Source of the DNA: Paenibacillus alvei DSM 29
GTDB taxonomy: Bacteria > Bacillota > Bacilli > Paenibacillales > Paenibacillaceae
Assembly: GCF_000293805.1 (NCBI RefSeq)
Contig: NZ_AMBZ01000002.1
Coordinates: 333,001 to 397,000, forward strand
DNA length: 64,000 nucleotides
Direction: 5' to 3'
In this document: in pieces, positions 8,663 to 17,236 of the stretch
Position numbering within the stretch: the stretch's first letter is position 1
How the letters are laid out: each line of letters begins with the position of its first letter
The notes under the pieces: model-generated
Databases searched by the model: none
What the model was told of the DNA's origin: nothing
Seen by the model: only the letters and a program-made list of their open reading frames with translations
Position numbers and translations under genes: made by a program

Positions 8663-9535
8663 TTAATTCATAAAAAAGTCTGCCATTGTACAGCACAGGA
8701 TAGTCATACTGATGACTTGATTCAAGTTGTACGAGGCCACGTTCATCCGCTTGCGGCTGGATGGCTTGATGATGTTGTGCTCCAGCATAAGCAAAATGAT
8801 CGCGATGCCGATGCCGATTAAGTAGATGGTGCCTAGACCGCGAATGACGTACAGCGTCAGCAGCAGCACAACCATGATTGTATGGAGCGAGCGTGCAATA
8901 AAGAGCGAGTCCTCGTAGCCAAAGATGCTTGGCACTGACCATAGTCCCGTCTTGCGGTCGAATTCGATATCCTGCGTGGCATAGATGATATCAAAGCCTG
9001 CAATCCACAGCATGACGATTGTGCCCAGAATAAACGGCGTCACGGCAAATTTGCCCGTCACCGCGAACCAAGCGCCAATTGGGGCAGATGCGATCGTAAA
9101 GCCCAAATACAGGTGGCACAGCCATGTGAACCGCTTCGTATACGAGTACGAACAGATAAGCACAATTGCAACAGGCGACAGCCAAAGGCAGAGCGAATTC
9201 AGCATGCCTGCTGCCGCGATGAAGATGGCAAAGTTGATGATGACGAACAGAGTTACCTCTCGTCCATGCAGCAGCTTTTGCGGCATATGCCGGTGCGCCG
9301 TGCGCGGATTGGCAGTATCGAACGGCAAATCGGCCAAACGGTTGAATGCATTCGCTCCGTTTCGGGCTGCCACCAGCGCGATGAGCGACCAAAGCATCAC
9401 GTGGAAGGAAGGTATCCCGCCTGCCGCCCATACCATCGAGATAATGGCGAACGGCAGCGAGAATAATGTATGGGAGAACATAACGAGTTCTCCGAACATG
9501 CGCGTTTTATGAATAACCTTTTGAATAGTAACCAT
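8663..9535 (-). CDS. UbiA-superfamily quinone prenyltransferase (MqnP-like; candidate DmkA)
   Basis: A 290-residue integral membrane prenyltransferase with about eight helices. Both Mg-diphosphate motifs are present: NRLADLPFD with NPRTAHR following (near residue 65), and DIIYATQDIEFD (near 185). The NPRT and YATQD forms resemble the MqnP/'UbiA-other' branch more than MenA. In Listeria a UbiA-family enzyme, DmkA, prenylates dihydroxynaphthoate for the EET quinone. The location between dmkB/ndh2 and the eet operon makes the same job likely here, although a MqnP-type enzyme could serve futalosine menaquinone synthesis. Absence or presence of mqnA-D elsewhere would separate the two. Confidence 0.75.
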   Translation of the reverse strand: MVTIQKVIHKTRMFGELVMFSHTLFSLPFAIISMVWAAGGIPSFHVMLWSLIALVAARNGANAFNRLADLPFDTANPRTAHRHMPQKLLHGREVTLFVIINFAIFIAAAGMLNSLCLWLSPVAIVLICSYSYTKRFTWLCHLYLGFTIASAPIGAWFAVTGKFAVTPFILGTIVMLWIAGFDIIYATQDIEFDRKTGLWSVPSIFGYEDSLFIARSLHTIMVVLLLTLYVIRGLGTIYLIGIGIAIILLMLEHNIIKPSSRKRMNVASYNLNQVISMTILCCTMADFFMN

Positions 9536-9671
9536 AGCTTACATACACCCCATGAGTGTTCAAATATCTGTTGCCCTGCAAGAACTACATATAATATGTG
9601 CAATTATGCTTCCCTGCAAGCATTCTCTATCTACCGTGTTATCGACATTCCTGGATTGCGGCGTGGAAATT

Positions 9672-10964
9672 CTATTGGACCGCCTCCGCTAATACTTCAT
9701 CCAGTTCCTTCAGCATGCTGTCGATATCCTGTTCTGTCATGACGAGCGGAGGTTGGAAGGCTATCACATTGCGTCCAAGACCATTTTTCCCGATAATATA
9801 GCCGCGATCCTTCATCGATTCCAGGACTTGATCCGTTAGTGCCGCACTATCCAAGTTATCTGTACCGTGCAGCTCCGCACCAAGCATCATCCCCTTGCCG
9901 CGCACATCCACGAGCACCTTATGCTTCGCCTGCAGCGCCTGCAATCCTGTCTTCAACTGATTACCTAGTCGCTCTGCACGTCCTACCAAGCCTTCCTGCT
10001 CAATATAATCAAGCACAGCCAGTGCAGTAACGGAGGATACCGGGTTGCCGCCAAATGTAGAAGCTGACGCGCGGTTGAAGCTTGCTGCAATTTCATCCGT
10101 TGTCGCAAATGCACCAATTGGCACACCGTTGCCAAGCGCCTTCGCCATCGAAATAATATCAGGCACAACGCCGTAATGCTCCATCGCGAACATGCGGCCT
10201 GTACGGCCAAAGCCGGTTTGAATTTCATCGGCAATCATCAGGACACCATGCTGTTCCAGCAGCGCCTTCACCTCGCGAAAATACCAATCTGGCGGCGCAA
10301 TCATGCCTCCATTGCCTTGAATCGGCTCTACAAGCATCGCCGCGAAAGTCTCACCCTTCTCCTCCAGCACCTTCTTTAACGCCTCAATAGAACGGCGTGC
10401 AGCCGTCTCATCATCTGTCTCTGGATCATATGGGCGCGGGATGAAGGTAACGCCGCTGTCCAGATAATCATCAGCACGCCACATTGGAATGCCTGTTACC
10501 CCCATCGTCAGAAACGTGCGTCCGTGCAAACCATACTCCAGTGCAATGAAGTTACGGCGCTTCGTGTGCAGTCTGGCGAGCAGCATCGCACCCTCATTCG
10601 CTTCCGAGCCGCTGTTGCAGAAGAAGGTACGCTTCAGAGTGCCCGGCAGAACGCCGTTTGCAAGCCGCTCCGCTAAATCGACCATCGGCTGTGTTAAATA
10701 AATTGTTGTCGTATGCTGAAGCGTCTGTAACTGCTTAATTGTTGCACCCGTAATTGCTGGATTGCAGTGACCGCTCGCTACGACCGACACCCCTGCGAAG
10801 AAGTCAGTATATTGTGTACCCTTCTCGTCGTACAAATACTGCATCGAGCCGCGTACAATTTGCGGCGGATTGCGATAGAAGTGTTGTGTGCATGGGAAAA
10901 AGTATTGCTTCCGTTTCTCAATGACACCTTCTGCTCCGATATACGATGTTTGCTCCTTGTTCAC
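9672..10964 (-). CDS. class III PLP aminotransferase (AGXT2/GABA type)
   Basis: A 430-residue fold-type I aminotransferase. Visible are CNSGSEANEGAM near residue 125, the LVEPIQGNGGM loop near 210, DEIQTGFGRTG near 245, and SMAKALGNG with the PLP-binding Lys near 275. The family moves amino groups from omega-amino acids or alanine to a 2-oxo acid; the sequence resembles the alanine-glyoxylate aminotransferase 2 group, but substrate cannot be read off. I place the start at GTG 10964, with AAAGGG about ten bases upstream, rather than the ATG at 10985, which lacks a site. The gene is collinear with the U32 peptidase upstream. Confidence 0.78.
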   Translation of the reverse strand: MNKEQTSYIGAEGVIEKRKQYFFPCTQHFYRNPPQIVRGSMQYLYDEKGTQYTDFFAGVSVVASGHCNPAITGATIKQLQTLQHTTTIYLTQPMVDLAERLANGVLPGTLKRTFFCNSGSEANEGAMLLARLHTKRRNFIALEYGLHGRTFLTMGVTGIPMWRADDYLDSGVTFIPRPYDPETDDETAARRSIEALKKVLEEKGETFAAMLVEPIQGNGGMIAPPDWYFREVKALLEQHGVLMIADEIQTGFGRTGRMFAMEHYGVVPDIISMAKALGNGVPIGAFATTDEIAASFNRASASTFGGNPVSSVTALAVLDYIEQEGLVGRAERLGNQLKTGLQALQAKHKVLVDVRGKGMMLGAELHGTDNLDSAALTDQVLESMKDRGYIIGKNGLGRNVIAFQPPLVMTEQDIDSMLKELDEVLAEAVQ

Positions 10965-11152
10965 GTCGTAAGCACCCTTTCTCATCCTAAACTGCGGAAA
11001 CGGCCTGACTGCTTCCTATCAAGCCATGTCGTTTCTCATCTCAATACTTGAATTGCATTCATTACTTTATCTATATGTCATGTGCGCATCCTACTCATTC
11101 GGAATCAGTCAAGCGCAAGGAAGTACACATTCGATTTCACAAGAAAAAGAAG

Positions 11153-13126
11153 TTAGGCATGCACCGGTTCCAAGTCCATTGACAGCGCCTGACCGAATTG
11201 CAGCGAACCAAGCGTATAACCTGCGTATACCGGCTTCATGCCTGCATACAATTCGCCGCACCGTGACAGATCTTGAAGTGCTGTACGATATGTGCCCACG
11301 ATGCTGCGCAGCTGCTCTGTTGTGTAAGACTTGCCTTCGATGCGGAAATGGTTAACACCCGCTTCATGCAGCTCTTTCAAGAATGGCAGGTAGCACAGCT
11401 CCTTGGCCGTCGCCAAATGGTTGCGTCCGCTCCAGTCGCGGTACACCGGATTCTCGCCCTTGTCAGTCATCAGCACGAGATACTGATTGTCGACATGCTT
11501 GTTATCCTCCTGCATAATCGGCTCCATCGCAACCGTATTCTCATACAAATCCAGCTCCAAATACATGACGATAGGAGAACCGTGCACGATGACTTCTACT
11601 GGCACCTGCTTCGTCTCTTGCAGCAGGTTCGCTAAATCGTTAAGCGGAAGCTCAAGCGATGCATGTACGCGCTCCAGGCCGAAATAATCATGGTAGAGCT
11701 TCGCCGACATATGGTTAAACACATTCAGGTTAAAATCGCCTATCATCGGCAGCCCGCAATCACGGAACTTATGCATGGCCCCGATGTTCGTAACGAGCAG
11801 GCCGTCAAGACCGTATTTCCCACCTTGCAAGAAATGATTGTACTGCTCCATATGCAGCTCATTCATCATCCGCGGCATGCCGAGAACGATTTGGGAGGAA
11901 TCTTTCATCTCGGTCAGCATTTCAATATCTTTGCGCGTAAATGGCACATCTGGCTGGAACACGTCGCCGGTCAAATAAACAATGTCTGCGCCTGCTTCGA
12001 TAACAGCCTTCGCCTGCTCCACATTGTTAACATGAACAGACAATTGAGGCTGTTCCATCTTCTCTGGCTGGCGGACATCAGCTAACGTCTCGCGCACCTG
12101 CTCCAGACGCTCTGGCTTTACCTCACGCTCAGCAGTAGGTGTACTGAATACCTTGCCCGTACTGTAAAATTTACCCGTGCCCTCATAGCGAGTGTTAATA
12201 TAATCAAGTCCTGGCTTGCCGAACGCATAGGCCGTGGAGAAGTCGCGCTTGCGGTTTTCATATAGTGTATCACTGTCTTTCTTCCGATTATAGCCAAGCG
12301 GATCCGCAATATAGCGATCGATCGCGTCGCCATAGCTGTTGACGATCATAAGCAGGAACTCTAGATCCCGCATTCGCCCCTCAAGCTTGAATGATGTAAT
12401 TCCTGCTTTAATAAGTTCAGGAATATGCTCATACATGTACATATCCTTTGCCGCCAGCGGATATTCGGTCGGATACACATTGCCGTCCTTCTTCACTCGG
12501 TAGTCCCAGCGGCAAGGCTTCATACAGCGTCCGCGGTTTGCACTATTGCCATACAGCATCGAGCTGTAGAAGCAGTTGGCGCCATGTACTGTACACATGT
12601 CACCATGGACGAAATATTCGAACTCCATGCCTGTCTTCGCCTGCAGCAGCTCTGCCGTATGCAAATCCATTTCACGGGAAGCAACAACACGAGTTACGCC
12701 CATTTCCTTCAGCGCTTCAATCATATCTAAGTTGTGTACATTCATCATAACAGAAGAATGAATCGGTACATTCGTTAATTGCATATCTTGGATGAGTGGG
12801 AATACGGCCAGATCTTGTGCAATAATGGCGTCTGGACCTACTTCGTTCAAGAACGATAAATAACGCTTTGCCTCGTCCAAATCAACTTCATTAAGCAGGT
12901 TGTTGACGGTAATATAAGCGCGCTTGCCGCGGTCATGAGCCATGTTCACGGCTTCACGTACTTCCTCATAGCTAAGATTATAGCCCTTGCGCATCATCCG
13001 CATGTTCAGGGACGGTCCCCCGAAGTAAACAGCGTCGCAATTCGCGTCAATGATCGTTTTAAAGATGTCAAACGTTCCGGCAGGTGCCAACAATTCAATT
13101 TCTTTTCCATTAAAATATCTAGCCAC
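11153..13126 (-). CDS. peptidase U32 family protein with duplicated domain
   Basis: A 657-residue protein. The first 300 residues form a complete U32 TIM-barrel-like domain (LLAPAG near 13, AVYFGG near 32, SFKLEGRMR near 240), with Cys residues at CTVHGANC and RCMKPCRW that match the Fe-S-binding Cys set of U32 enzymes such as RlhA/TrhP and UbiU. After a linker, residues 360-600 repeat a diverged U32-like region (ADIVYLTGDVF, GLLVTNIGA, FRIEGKSY). U32 proteins known biochemically hydroxylate RNA or quinone precursors rather than cut protein. GTG start with GGGGGAG upstream. A perfect Fnr-type palindrome sits 131 bases before it, suggesting low-oxygen expression. Confidence 0.82.
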   Translation of the reverse strand: MARYFNGKEIELLAPAGTFDIFKTIIDANCDAVYFGGPSLNMRMMRKGYNLSYEEVREAVNMAHDRGKRAYITVNNLLNEVDLDEAKRYLSFLNEVGPDAIIAQDLAVFPLIQDMQLTNVPIHSSVMMNVHNLDMIEALKEMGVTRVVASREMDLHTAELLQAKTGMEFEYFVHGDMCTVHGANCFYSSMLYGNSANRGRCMKPCRWDYRVKKDGNVYPTEYPLAAKDMYMYEHIPELIKAGITSFKLEGRMRDLEFLLMIVNSYGDAIDRYIADPLGYNRKKDSDTLYENRKRDFSTAYAFGKPGLDYINTRYEGTGKFYSTGKVFSTPTAEREVKPERLEQVRETLADVRQPEKMEQPQLSVHVNNVEQAKAVIEAGADIVYLTGDVFQPDVPFTRKDIEMLTEMKDSSQIVLGMPRMMNELHMEQYNHFLQGGKYGLDGLLVTNIGAMHKFRDCGLPMIGDFNLNVFNHMSAKLYHDYFGLERVHASLELPLNDLANLLQETKQVPVEVIVHGSPIVMYLELDLYENTVAMEPIMQEDNKHVDNQYLVLMTDKGENPVYRDWSGRNHLATAKELCYLPFLKELHEAGVNHFRIEGKSYTTEQLRSIVGTYRTALQDLSRCGELYAGMKPVYAGYTLGSLQFGQALSMDLEPVHA

Positions 13127-13256
13127 AGTCGCTCTCCCCCAAGTCAGTTCTTCTCAGTAGTCTTGTCCAACGTATCGAAATATGTCCTTATAAGAATAAG
13201 CAAATAACCAAAAACCAAATATTTATATCTTAAATATACCATATTAAAATTGTTTA

Positions 13257-13272
13257 TGTGACTAATTTCACA
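13257..13272 (-). promoter_or_regulatory. Fnr/Crp-type palindrome upstream of the U32 gene
   Basis: TGTGACTAATTTCACA has both TGTGA/TCACA half-sites intact with a 6-base spacer. On the minus strand, TTGTGAA followed by an AT-only centre also approaches a Rex operator. It lies 131-146 bases upstream of the U32 start codon. Confidence 0.55.
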
Positions 13273-13280
13273 ATATATAC

Positions 13281-13341
13281 AATAAATAACGCGCAATTCG
13301 CTGCACCTCCTTTTCGTTAGAAAAGAAACAACGAACTGCGC
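13281..13341 (-). terminator. terminator of the eet-ecf operon
   Basis: On the minus strand GCGCAGTTCG (13341-13332) pairs with CGAATTGCGC (13300-13291) with one G-T, followed by GTTATTTATT, just after ecfT. Confidence 0.5.
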
Positions 13342-13353
13342 ACCATTACCATT

Positions 13354-14145
13354 CTACCATAGTAGAACTAGTACTAACATCGCAACAAACAATGCCATGA
13401 ACAACGTATCCGTCAGCTTCCATACCAATTGACGCAGCGACGTGCGCGGCGCATTCAGTACGTATCCTCGCGCTTCCATCGCCTGCACCAACTCTTCTGC
13501 ACGGCGAAAGGCGCTCACGATAACAGGCACCATCAGTGTCATGACGAGCTTGCCCTTCTGGGCAAAGGACAAATCCGCATAATCCGCTCCGCGGGATGCC
13601 TGTGCCTTCATTACCTTCTCCGCTTCCTCGAATATCGTCGGAATGAAGCGAAGCGATATCCCGATCATCATGGACCAGCGCTGCGGTGAACCGCCGATTA
13701 GCCGGATCGGCTTTAGTACGCGCTCAAGCCCGAGATTCAGCTCCACTGGGGCCGTTGTAAATGTCAGGATCGCCGTCAGCGTGACAAGCAGCGCCATTCT
13801 CCATACGGCGTAAGCTCCGTAAGTAACGCCACCAGTCGTTATTTTCAAGCCGCCTACCTGCACCAAAGCACTGCCGCTCGAATCGAACAGAAGATAGAAA
13901 ATAAACATGAAGGCCATTATGAGCCACAGTGGACGAGAAGCACGAAAATAGCGGTACAGCGAAATACGCGAGCTTGACATCATGAGCAGCGCAAAGCCCG
14001 TAAGCGCCGCAAGCTCCACGAACTGTTCCGCGAGAATGACAGCGACAAGGTAGATAACCATCGCGATCAGCTTCGCGCGCGGATCAAGGCGGTGAATCCA
14101 GGAATCGGCCGCTACGTAGCGGCCTAGCATCATTTTTGCCTGCAT
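13354..14145 (-). CDS. ecfT: ECF transporter transmembrane subunit EcfT (EET locus)
   Basis: A 263-residue polytopic protein with the two Ala-Arg-Gly coupling motifs of EcfT (QASRGAD near 185 and MEARGY near 225) that dock on the two ATPases. It is the last gene of a four-gene unit, three bases after ecfA2, with GGAGGAGGA before the ATG. In Listeria EET loci the EcfT-like protein FmnA is needed to supply flavin outside the membrane (established). Because the S-like domain of this operon is EetB rather than a known vitamin binder, flavin or a flavin precursor is the natural cargo, but that is inference. Confidence 0.85.
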   Translation of the reverse strand: MQAKMMLGRYVAADSWIHRLDPRAKLIAMVIYLVAVILAEQFVELAALTGFALLMMSSSRISLYRYFRASRPLWLIMAFMFIFYLLFDSSGSALVQVGGLKITTGGVTYGAYAVWRMALLVTLTAILTFTTAPVELNLGLERVLKPIRLIGGSPQRWSMMIGISLRFIPTIFEEAEKVMKAQASRGADYADLSFAQKGKLVMTLMVPVIVSAFRRAEELVQAMEARGYVLNAPRTSLRQLVWKLTDTLFMALFVAMLVLVLLW

Positions 14146-14148
14146 ACG

Positions 14149-15054
14149 CTATTCCTCCTCCTCCACCGGTAGACGATTCCCCTGCTCCTGTAATCTGTGC
14201 TCCATCTGTGCCTTTATCCATTCTGCCCATTCGGCAGCACTGCATGGCAGCTTCTCCTTCGGCACACCAGTCCGCTCCATGACAAGGGCGGCCAACCGCA
14301 TCGTGGCGGGCAATAATATTCCTGCCTCCTCCAGCCTCTCCGGCTGCGCCATCAGTTCTGAGCGAGTGCCTTGAAACGTAACTCGTCCGTCCTTCATTAA
14401 GGCAAAGGAATCGGCATAAGCAAACAGCTCATCCAGACGGTGGGTCACCATGATGACTGTCTTGCCTTCTTCCTTGCACAGCTTGTAGAGCAGCTCAATC
14501 AGCTCTGTCCGGCTCACAGGATCTAGCGTCGCTGTCGGCTCATCTAATACAACAATTTCCGGATTCGAGGCAAGCACCGTTGCAATCGCCACCTTGCGAA
14601 TCTGTCCGCCGCTCAGTTCGAACGGGCTCTTCTCAAGCAGTGTGTCCGGCAGCCCTACCTGCCGCATCGCCGTACGTGCGGAAGCCTTCGCTTCCTCCTC
14701 GCTCTGCCCGAACTGCAAGGGGCCGAACAGAAGATCCCGTTCCACCGTGTCTTCGAACAACTGATGCTCTGGAAATTGAAAGACAAGACCTACGCGCCGT
14801 CTAAGCTCCTTCAAGCCGCGCTCTTGCGTGCCTCCTTGGAATGTATACTCGAGCACCTGCAGCTTGCCGTCAGTAGGCTGCAATATACCGTTCAAATGCT
14901 GAAGCAATGTTGATTTGCCGGAGCCGGTTGCGCCAAGCAGCGCGATGAACTGCCCCTGCTCGAACGTGACCTGCAATTTATCCAGTGCAGGAGCGCCCTG
15001 TACTCCCTGCCCATGGTAACGGTACGTTACCCGTTCTGCAGTTATGATGGCCAT
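14149..15054 (-). CDS. ecfA2: ECF transporter ATPase EcfA2
   Basis: A 301-residue ABC ATPase of the energy-coupling factor class. It has Walker A GATGSGKST, the Q-loop in FQFPEHQLF with the ED typical of ECF ATPases, signature LSGGQ, Walker B VVLDEPT and switch His in VTHRLD. Its start overlaps the end of the fused eetB-ecfA1 gene by 13 bases, so translation is likely coupled and the two ATPases form the usual heterodimer under EcfT. The C-terminal 60 residues carry Pro/Glu-rich sequence ending in four Glu. Confidence 0.88.
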   Translation of the reverse strand: MAIITAERVTYRYHGQGVQGAPALDKLQVTFEQGQFIALLGATGSGKSTLLQHLNGILQPTDGKLQVLEYTFQGGTQERGLKELRRRVGLVFQFPEHQLFEDTVERDLLFGPLQFGQSEEEAKASARTAMRQVGLPDTLLEKSPFELSGGQIRKVAIATVLASNPEIVVLDEPTATLDPVSRTELIELLYKLCKEEGKTVIMVTHRLDELFAYADSFALMKDGRVTFQGTRSELMAQPERLEEAGILLPATMRLAALVMERTGVPKEKLPCSAAEWAEWIKAQMEHRLQEQGNRLPVEEEE

Positions 15055-16589
15055 AGTGCGTTCACCAGCTCTCTCTCATCATTCGTATCCGGCACATCTA
15101 TCCCGTTCGTTTGCAGCGCCTTCGCCAATTGCAGCGTAAATGGCGCTTGCAGGCGGCATGCTTTCATAAGCGCTTCGTCTGCAAACAGCTCGGTTGGCGT
15201 TAGGTCAGCCGCGATCACGCCATCCTTAACAACGATGACACGATCTGAAGCAAGAATTTCCTCCGCATCATGCGTAACCGATAAAATCGTATAACGATTC
15301 GAAGCATGCAAGCTCTTGAGCTGTGCAGTCAGTTGCCTTTTCGAACGCTCATCCAGCATTGAGGTTGCTTCATCAAAGATCAAAATGTCGGGATTGAGCA
15401 CCATCATGCCTGCAATCGCCACACGCTGCTTCTGTCCTCCAGACAGCTCTGCCGGATGCCGATCAAGCCATTCCCGCACCTGGTATTCATCCGCTGCGCG
15501 CTCCAAACGCCGTTCCATTTCAGCAAGCGGCATTTGGCGATTTTCCATACCGAATGCAATGTCATCCCGCACGGTCGTGGCGAAGAACTGATTGTCTGGA
15601 TTCTGGAACAGAAACCCTACGCAGCGGCGAATTTCTGCAATACTCTCTTCGTTCAGTTGCTTCCCATTCACATAGATATTCCCTTTATGCGGAGTGAACA
15701 AACCATTGATGAGCTTCAGGAGCGTCGATTTGCCCGAGCCATTCGGCCCGATAACGGATACCCATTGGCCCCGGGGAACCTGAAGCGATATGCCATCGAA
15801 TAACGCTGGGCCGTTTGAGTATTGAAAATGGATGTTCTCCATAAACACCGCTTCTTCATGAGAAGAAACGGCTGTGTCGGATACACTTGAAGCACCCCCG
15901 TCACTTTTAGCATGTAAAGCCCCCACAACATTTGCACTCACCGATCCGCCAGCTTGTGAACGTGCATGTGCCGCATTAATTTCCGCTTCATTCCCCCTGC
16001 CGTCCGACGCATCGATTTGCGGAACTAGCGAATCGAACAGCGGAAGCTTGGCAAGTGCTGCAACAATGTATTTCACCGCAATGCCGATAAAGATACCTGT
16101 TACAACACCTGTAATAAGCAGCACCGGCAAGTAATAGAAAATATTTGCCGTGCCAAACACAATATACGCCGCAGTCAACTGACCGGCGTTGTGCGCGGCG
16201 CCGCCAACAACACTGATACCGATCAGGCTGACATTGTCGCGGCCAATTTTCAAAATGGCGTACATCACCATAAAGCTGAACAAAGATCCTAAGAAACTAA
16301 ATAGAAAGGCCGAGAATGTCCCCAGCATGAGCGTCATGAGCAGCGTCTTCAAGATGACGAGCGTCAAGGCGTCCCTTCCATTCAAGAAATATAAGCAAGC
16401 CAATATCATCACATTGGCTAGACCGAGCTTCGCTCCCGGAATAGGCAGAATCGTCTGCACCGGGAGCATCGCCTCCACGAAGCCGAGTACAACAGCGACA
16501 GCGCTGAATATTGCGATAATAACCGCCTTCTTCAACGCTTCCGACTGTTGGGATACGGCTGCACGCTTCGTATTATTGTACGACGGCAT
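15042..16589 (-). CDS. EetB-like membrane domain fused to an ECF ATPase (EcfA1)
   Basis: A single 515-residue frame. Residues 1-190 are a hydrophobic Gx/HepSI-type domain as in EetB (ECF S-component-like), with LPVQTILPIPGAKLGLANV and GGAAHNAGQL. Residues 190-245 are a Gly/Ser/Ala/His linker. Residues 250-515 are a complete ATPase: Walker A GPNGSGKST, Q-loop LFQNPDNQF, signature LSGGQ, Walker B LIFDEAT, and VTHD. I know EetB and EcfA as separate proteins; joining an S-like unit to its own ATPase in one chain is unusual. The start is MPSYNN at 16589 (AGGAGAG upstream), overlapping eetA by 17 bases; the longer frame's extra N-terminal 45 residues lie inside eetA. An internal ATG before MENIHF has no good ribosome site. 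Confidence 0.85.
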   Translation of the reverse strand: MPSYNNTKRAAVSQQSEALKKAVIIAIFSAVAVVLGFVEAMLPVQTILPIPGAKLGLANVMILACLYFLNGRDALTLVILKTLLMTLMLGTFSAFLFSFLGSLFSFMVMYAILKIGRDNVSLIGISVVGGAAHNAGQLTAAYIVFGTANIFYYLPVLLITGVVTGIFIGIAVKYIVAALAKLPLFDSLVPQIDASDGRGNEAEINAAHARSQAGGSVSANVVGALHAKSDGGASSVSDTAVSSHEEAVFMENIHFQYSNGPALFDGISLQVPRGQWVSVIGPNGSGKSTLLKLINGLFTPHKGNIYVNGKQLNEESIAEIRRCVGFLFQNPDNQFFATTVRDDIAFGMENRQMPLAEMERRLERAADEYQVREWLDRHPAELSGGQKQRVAIAGMMVLNPDILIFDEATSMLDERSKRQLTAQLKSLHASNRYTILSVTHDAEEILASDRVIVVKDGVIAADLTPTELFADEALMKACRLQAPFTLQLAKALQTNGIDVPDTNDERELVNALWPS

Positions 16590-16971
16590 CGATGTCACTC
16601 TCCTCGCCAGCATCGCCCTCGCTGAACAGCTCGACAAGCACGCGATGAGGCAAGCATACGATTGTATCATTCGGTCTAGACACGAAGCCGAACGACAAGC
16701 ATACCTTGTCAGAGCAGTCGGCATCGATCATTTCGATTCCTTTGTCATGCACCTTCAAAAGGTTGAAGCCATGATCCGTTTCGACTCGAATGGTTTGTTC
16801 TTTCTCGGTTAATTCCACTTTCTTATAGGGTTTCCCATCTACCGTGATATGAGCAAACACCTTGGAATTGTGCAAATTTTCACTTTCATTTTGAAAGAAC
16901 CATTTCGGCACAAGAAATGCAAGCGCCGCGACAATAATGACTCCGATGAGAATCAGATCTCCACGTTTCAT
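16573..16971 (-). CDS. eetA: EetA, NusG-domain-II-like extracytosolic protein
   Basis: A 132-residue protein with one N-terminal membrane anchor (about residues 7-25) and an outward NusG_II-type beta domain. The domain has the hallmark Cys pairs, CSDKVC near 88-93 and a later IVCLPH, with a GFVSRP loop between. In Listeria EetA works with EetB to hand electrons from demethylmenaquinol to the flavin acceptors (established genetics; mechanism unclear). GAGGAG lies nine bases before the ATG. It heads the four-gene unit eetA, eetB-ecfA1, ecfA2, ecfT, and faces away from fmnB across a 265-base shared upstream region. Confidence 0.82.
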   Translation of the reverse strand: MKRGDLILIGVIIVAALAFLVPKWFFQNESENLHNSKVFAHITVDGKPYKKVELTEKEQTIRVETDHGFNLLKVHDKGIEMIDADCSDKVCLSFGFVSRPNDTIVCLPHRVLVELFSEGDAGEESDIDAVVQ

Positions 16972-17118
16972 CTTGTTGACTCCTCGGGTTTCATTTTAAT
17001 TTTGAAGCTATTTTTATTATACCTCTTCGTGAAAGAAGGTTCAATGTTCGTCCATGGCATAACCGTGAACATCAACGGATTTCAGCCTCGCTAACCGTTC
17101 TGTTGTGATATGCTTGAT

Positions 17119-17146
17119 TTGCAACTTTTTGGGGAACTGCTATAAT
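17119..17146 (+). promoter_or_regulatory. sigma-A type promoter for fmnB
   Basis: TTGCAA at 17119-17124 and TATAAT at 17141-17146 with a 16-base spacer, 91 bases before the fmnB start. No FMN riboswitch is visible in the leader. Confidence 0.6.
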
Positions 17147-17236
17147 AAAATGCTTGGTTACAGCCCCATTCCCTTAATAAAAAGGATGTTCAAAACCTAT
17201 CTTTTTCATTACACATATAGATGGAGGAATCGCCTT

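Noticed and set aside
16972..17236. FMN riboswitch between eetA and fmnB
   Set aside because: Looked for because of the flavin genes; none of the conserved RFN blocks is present.
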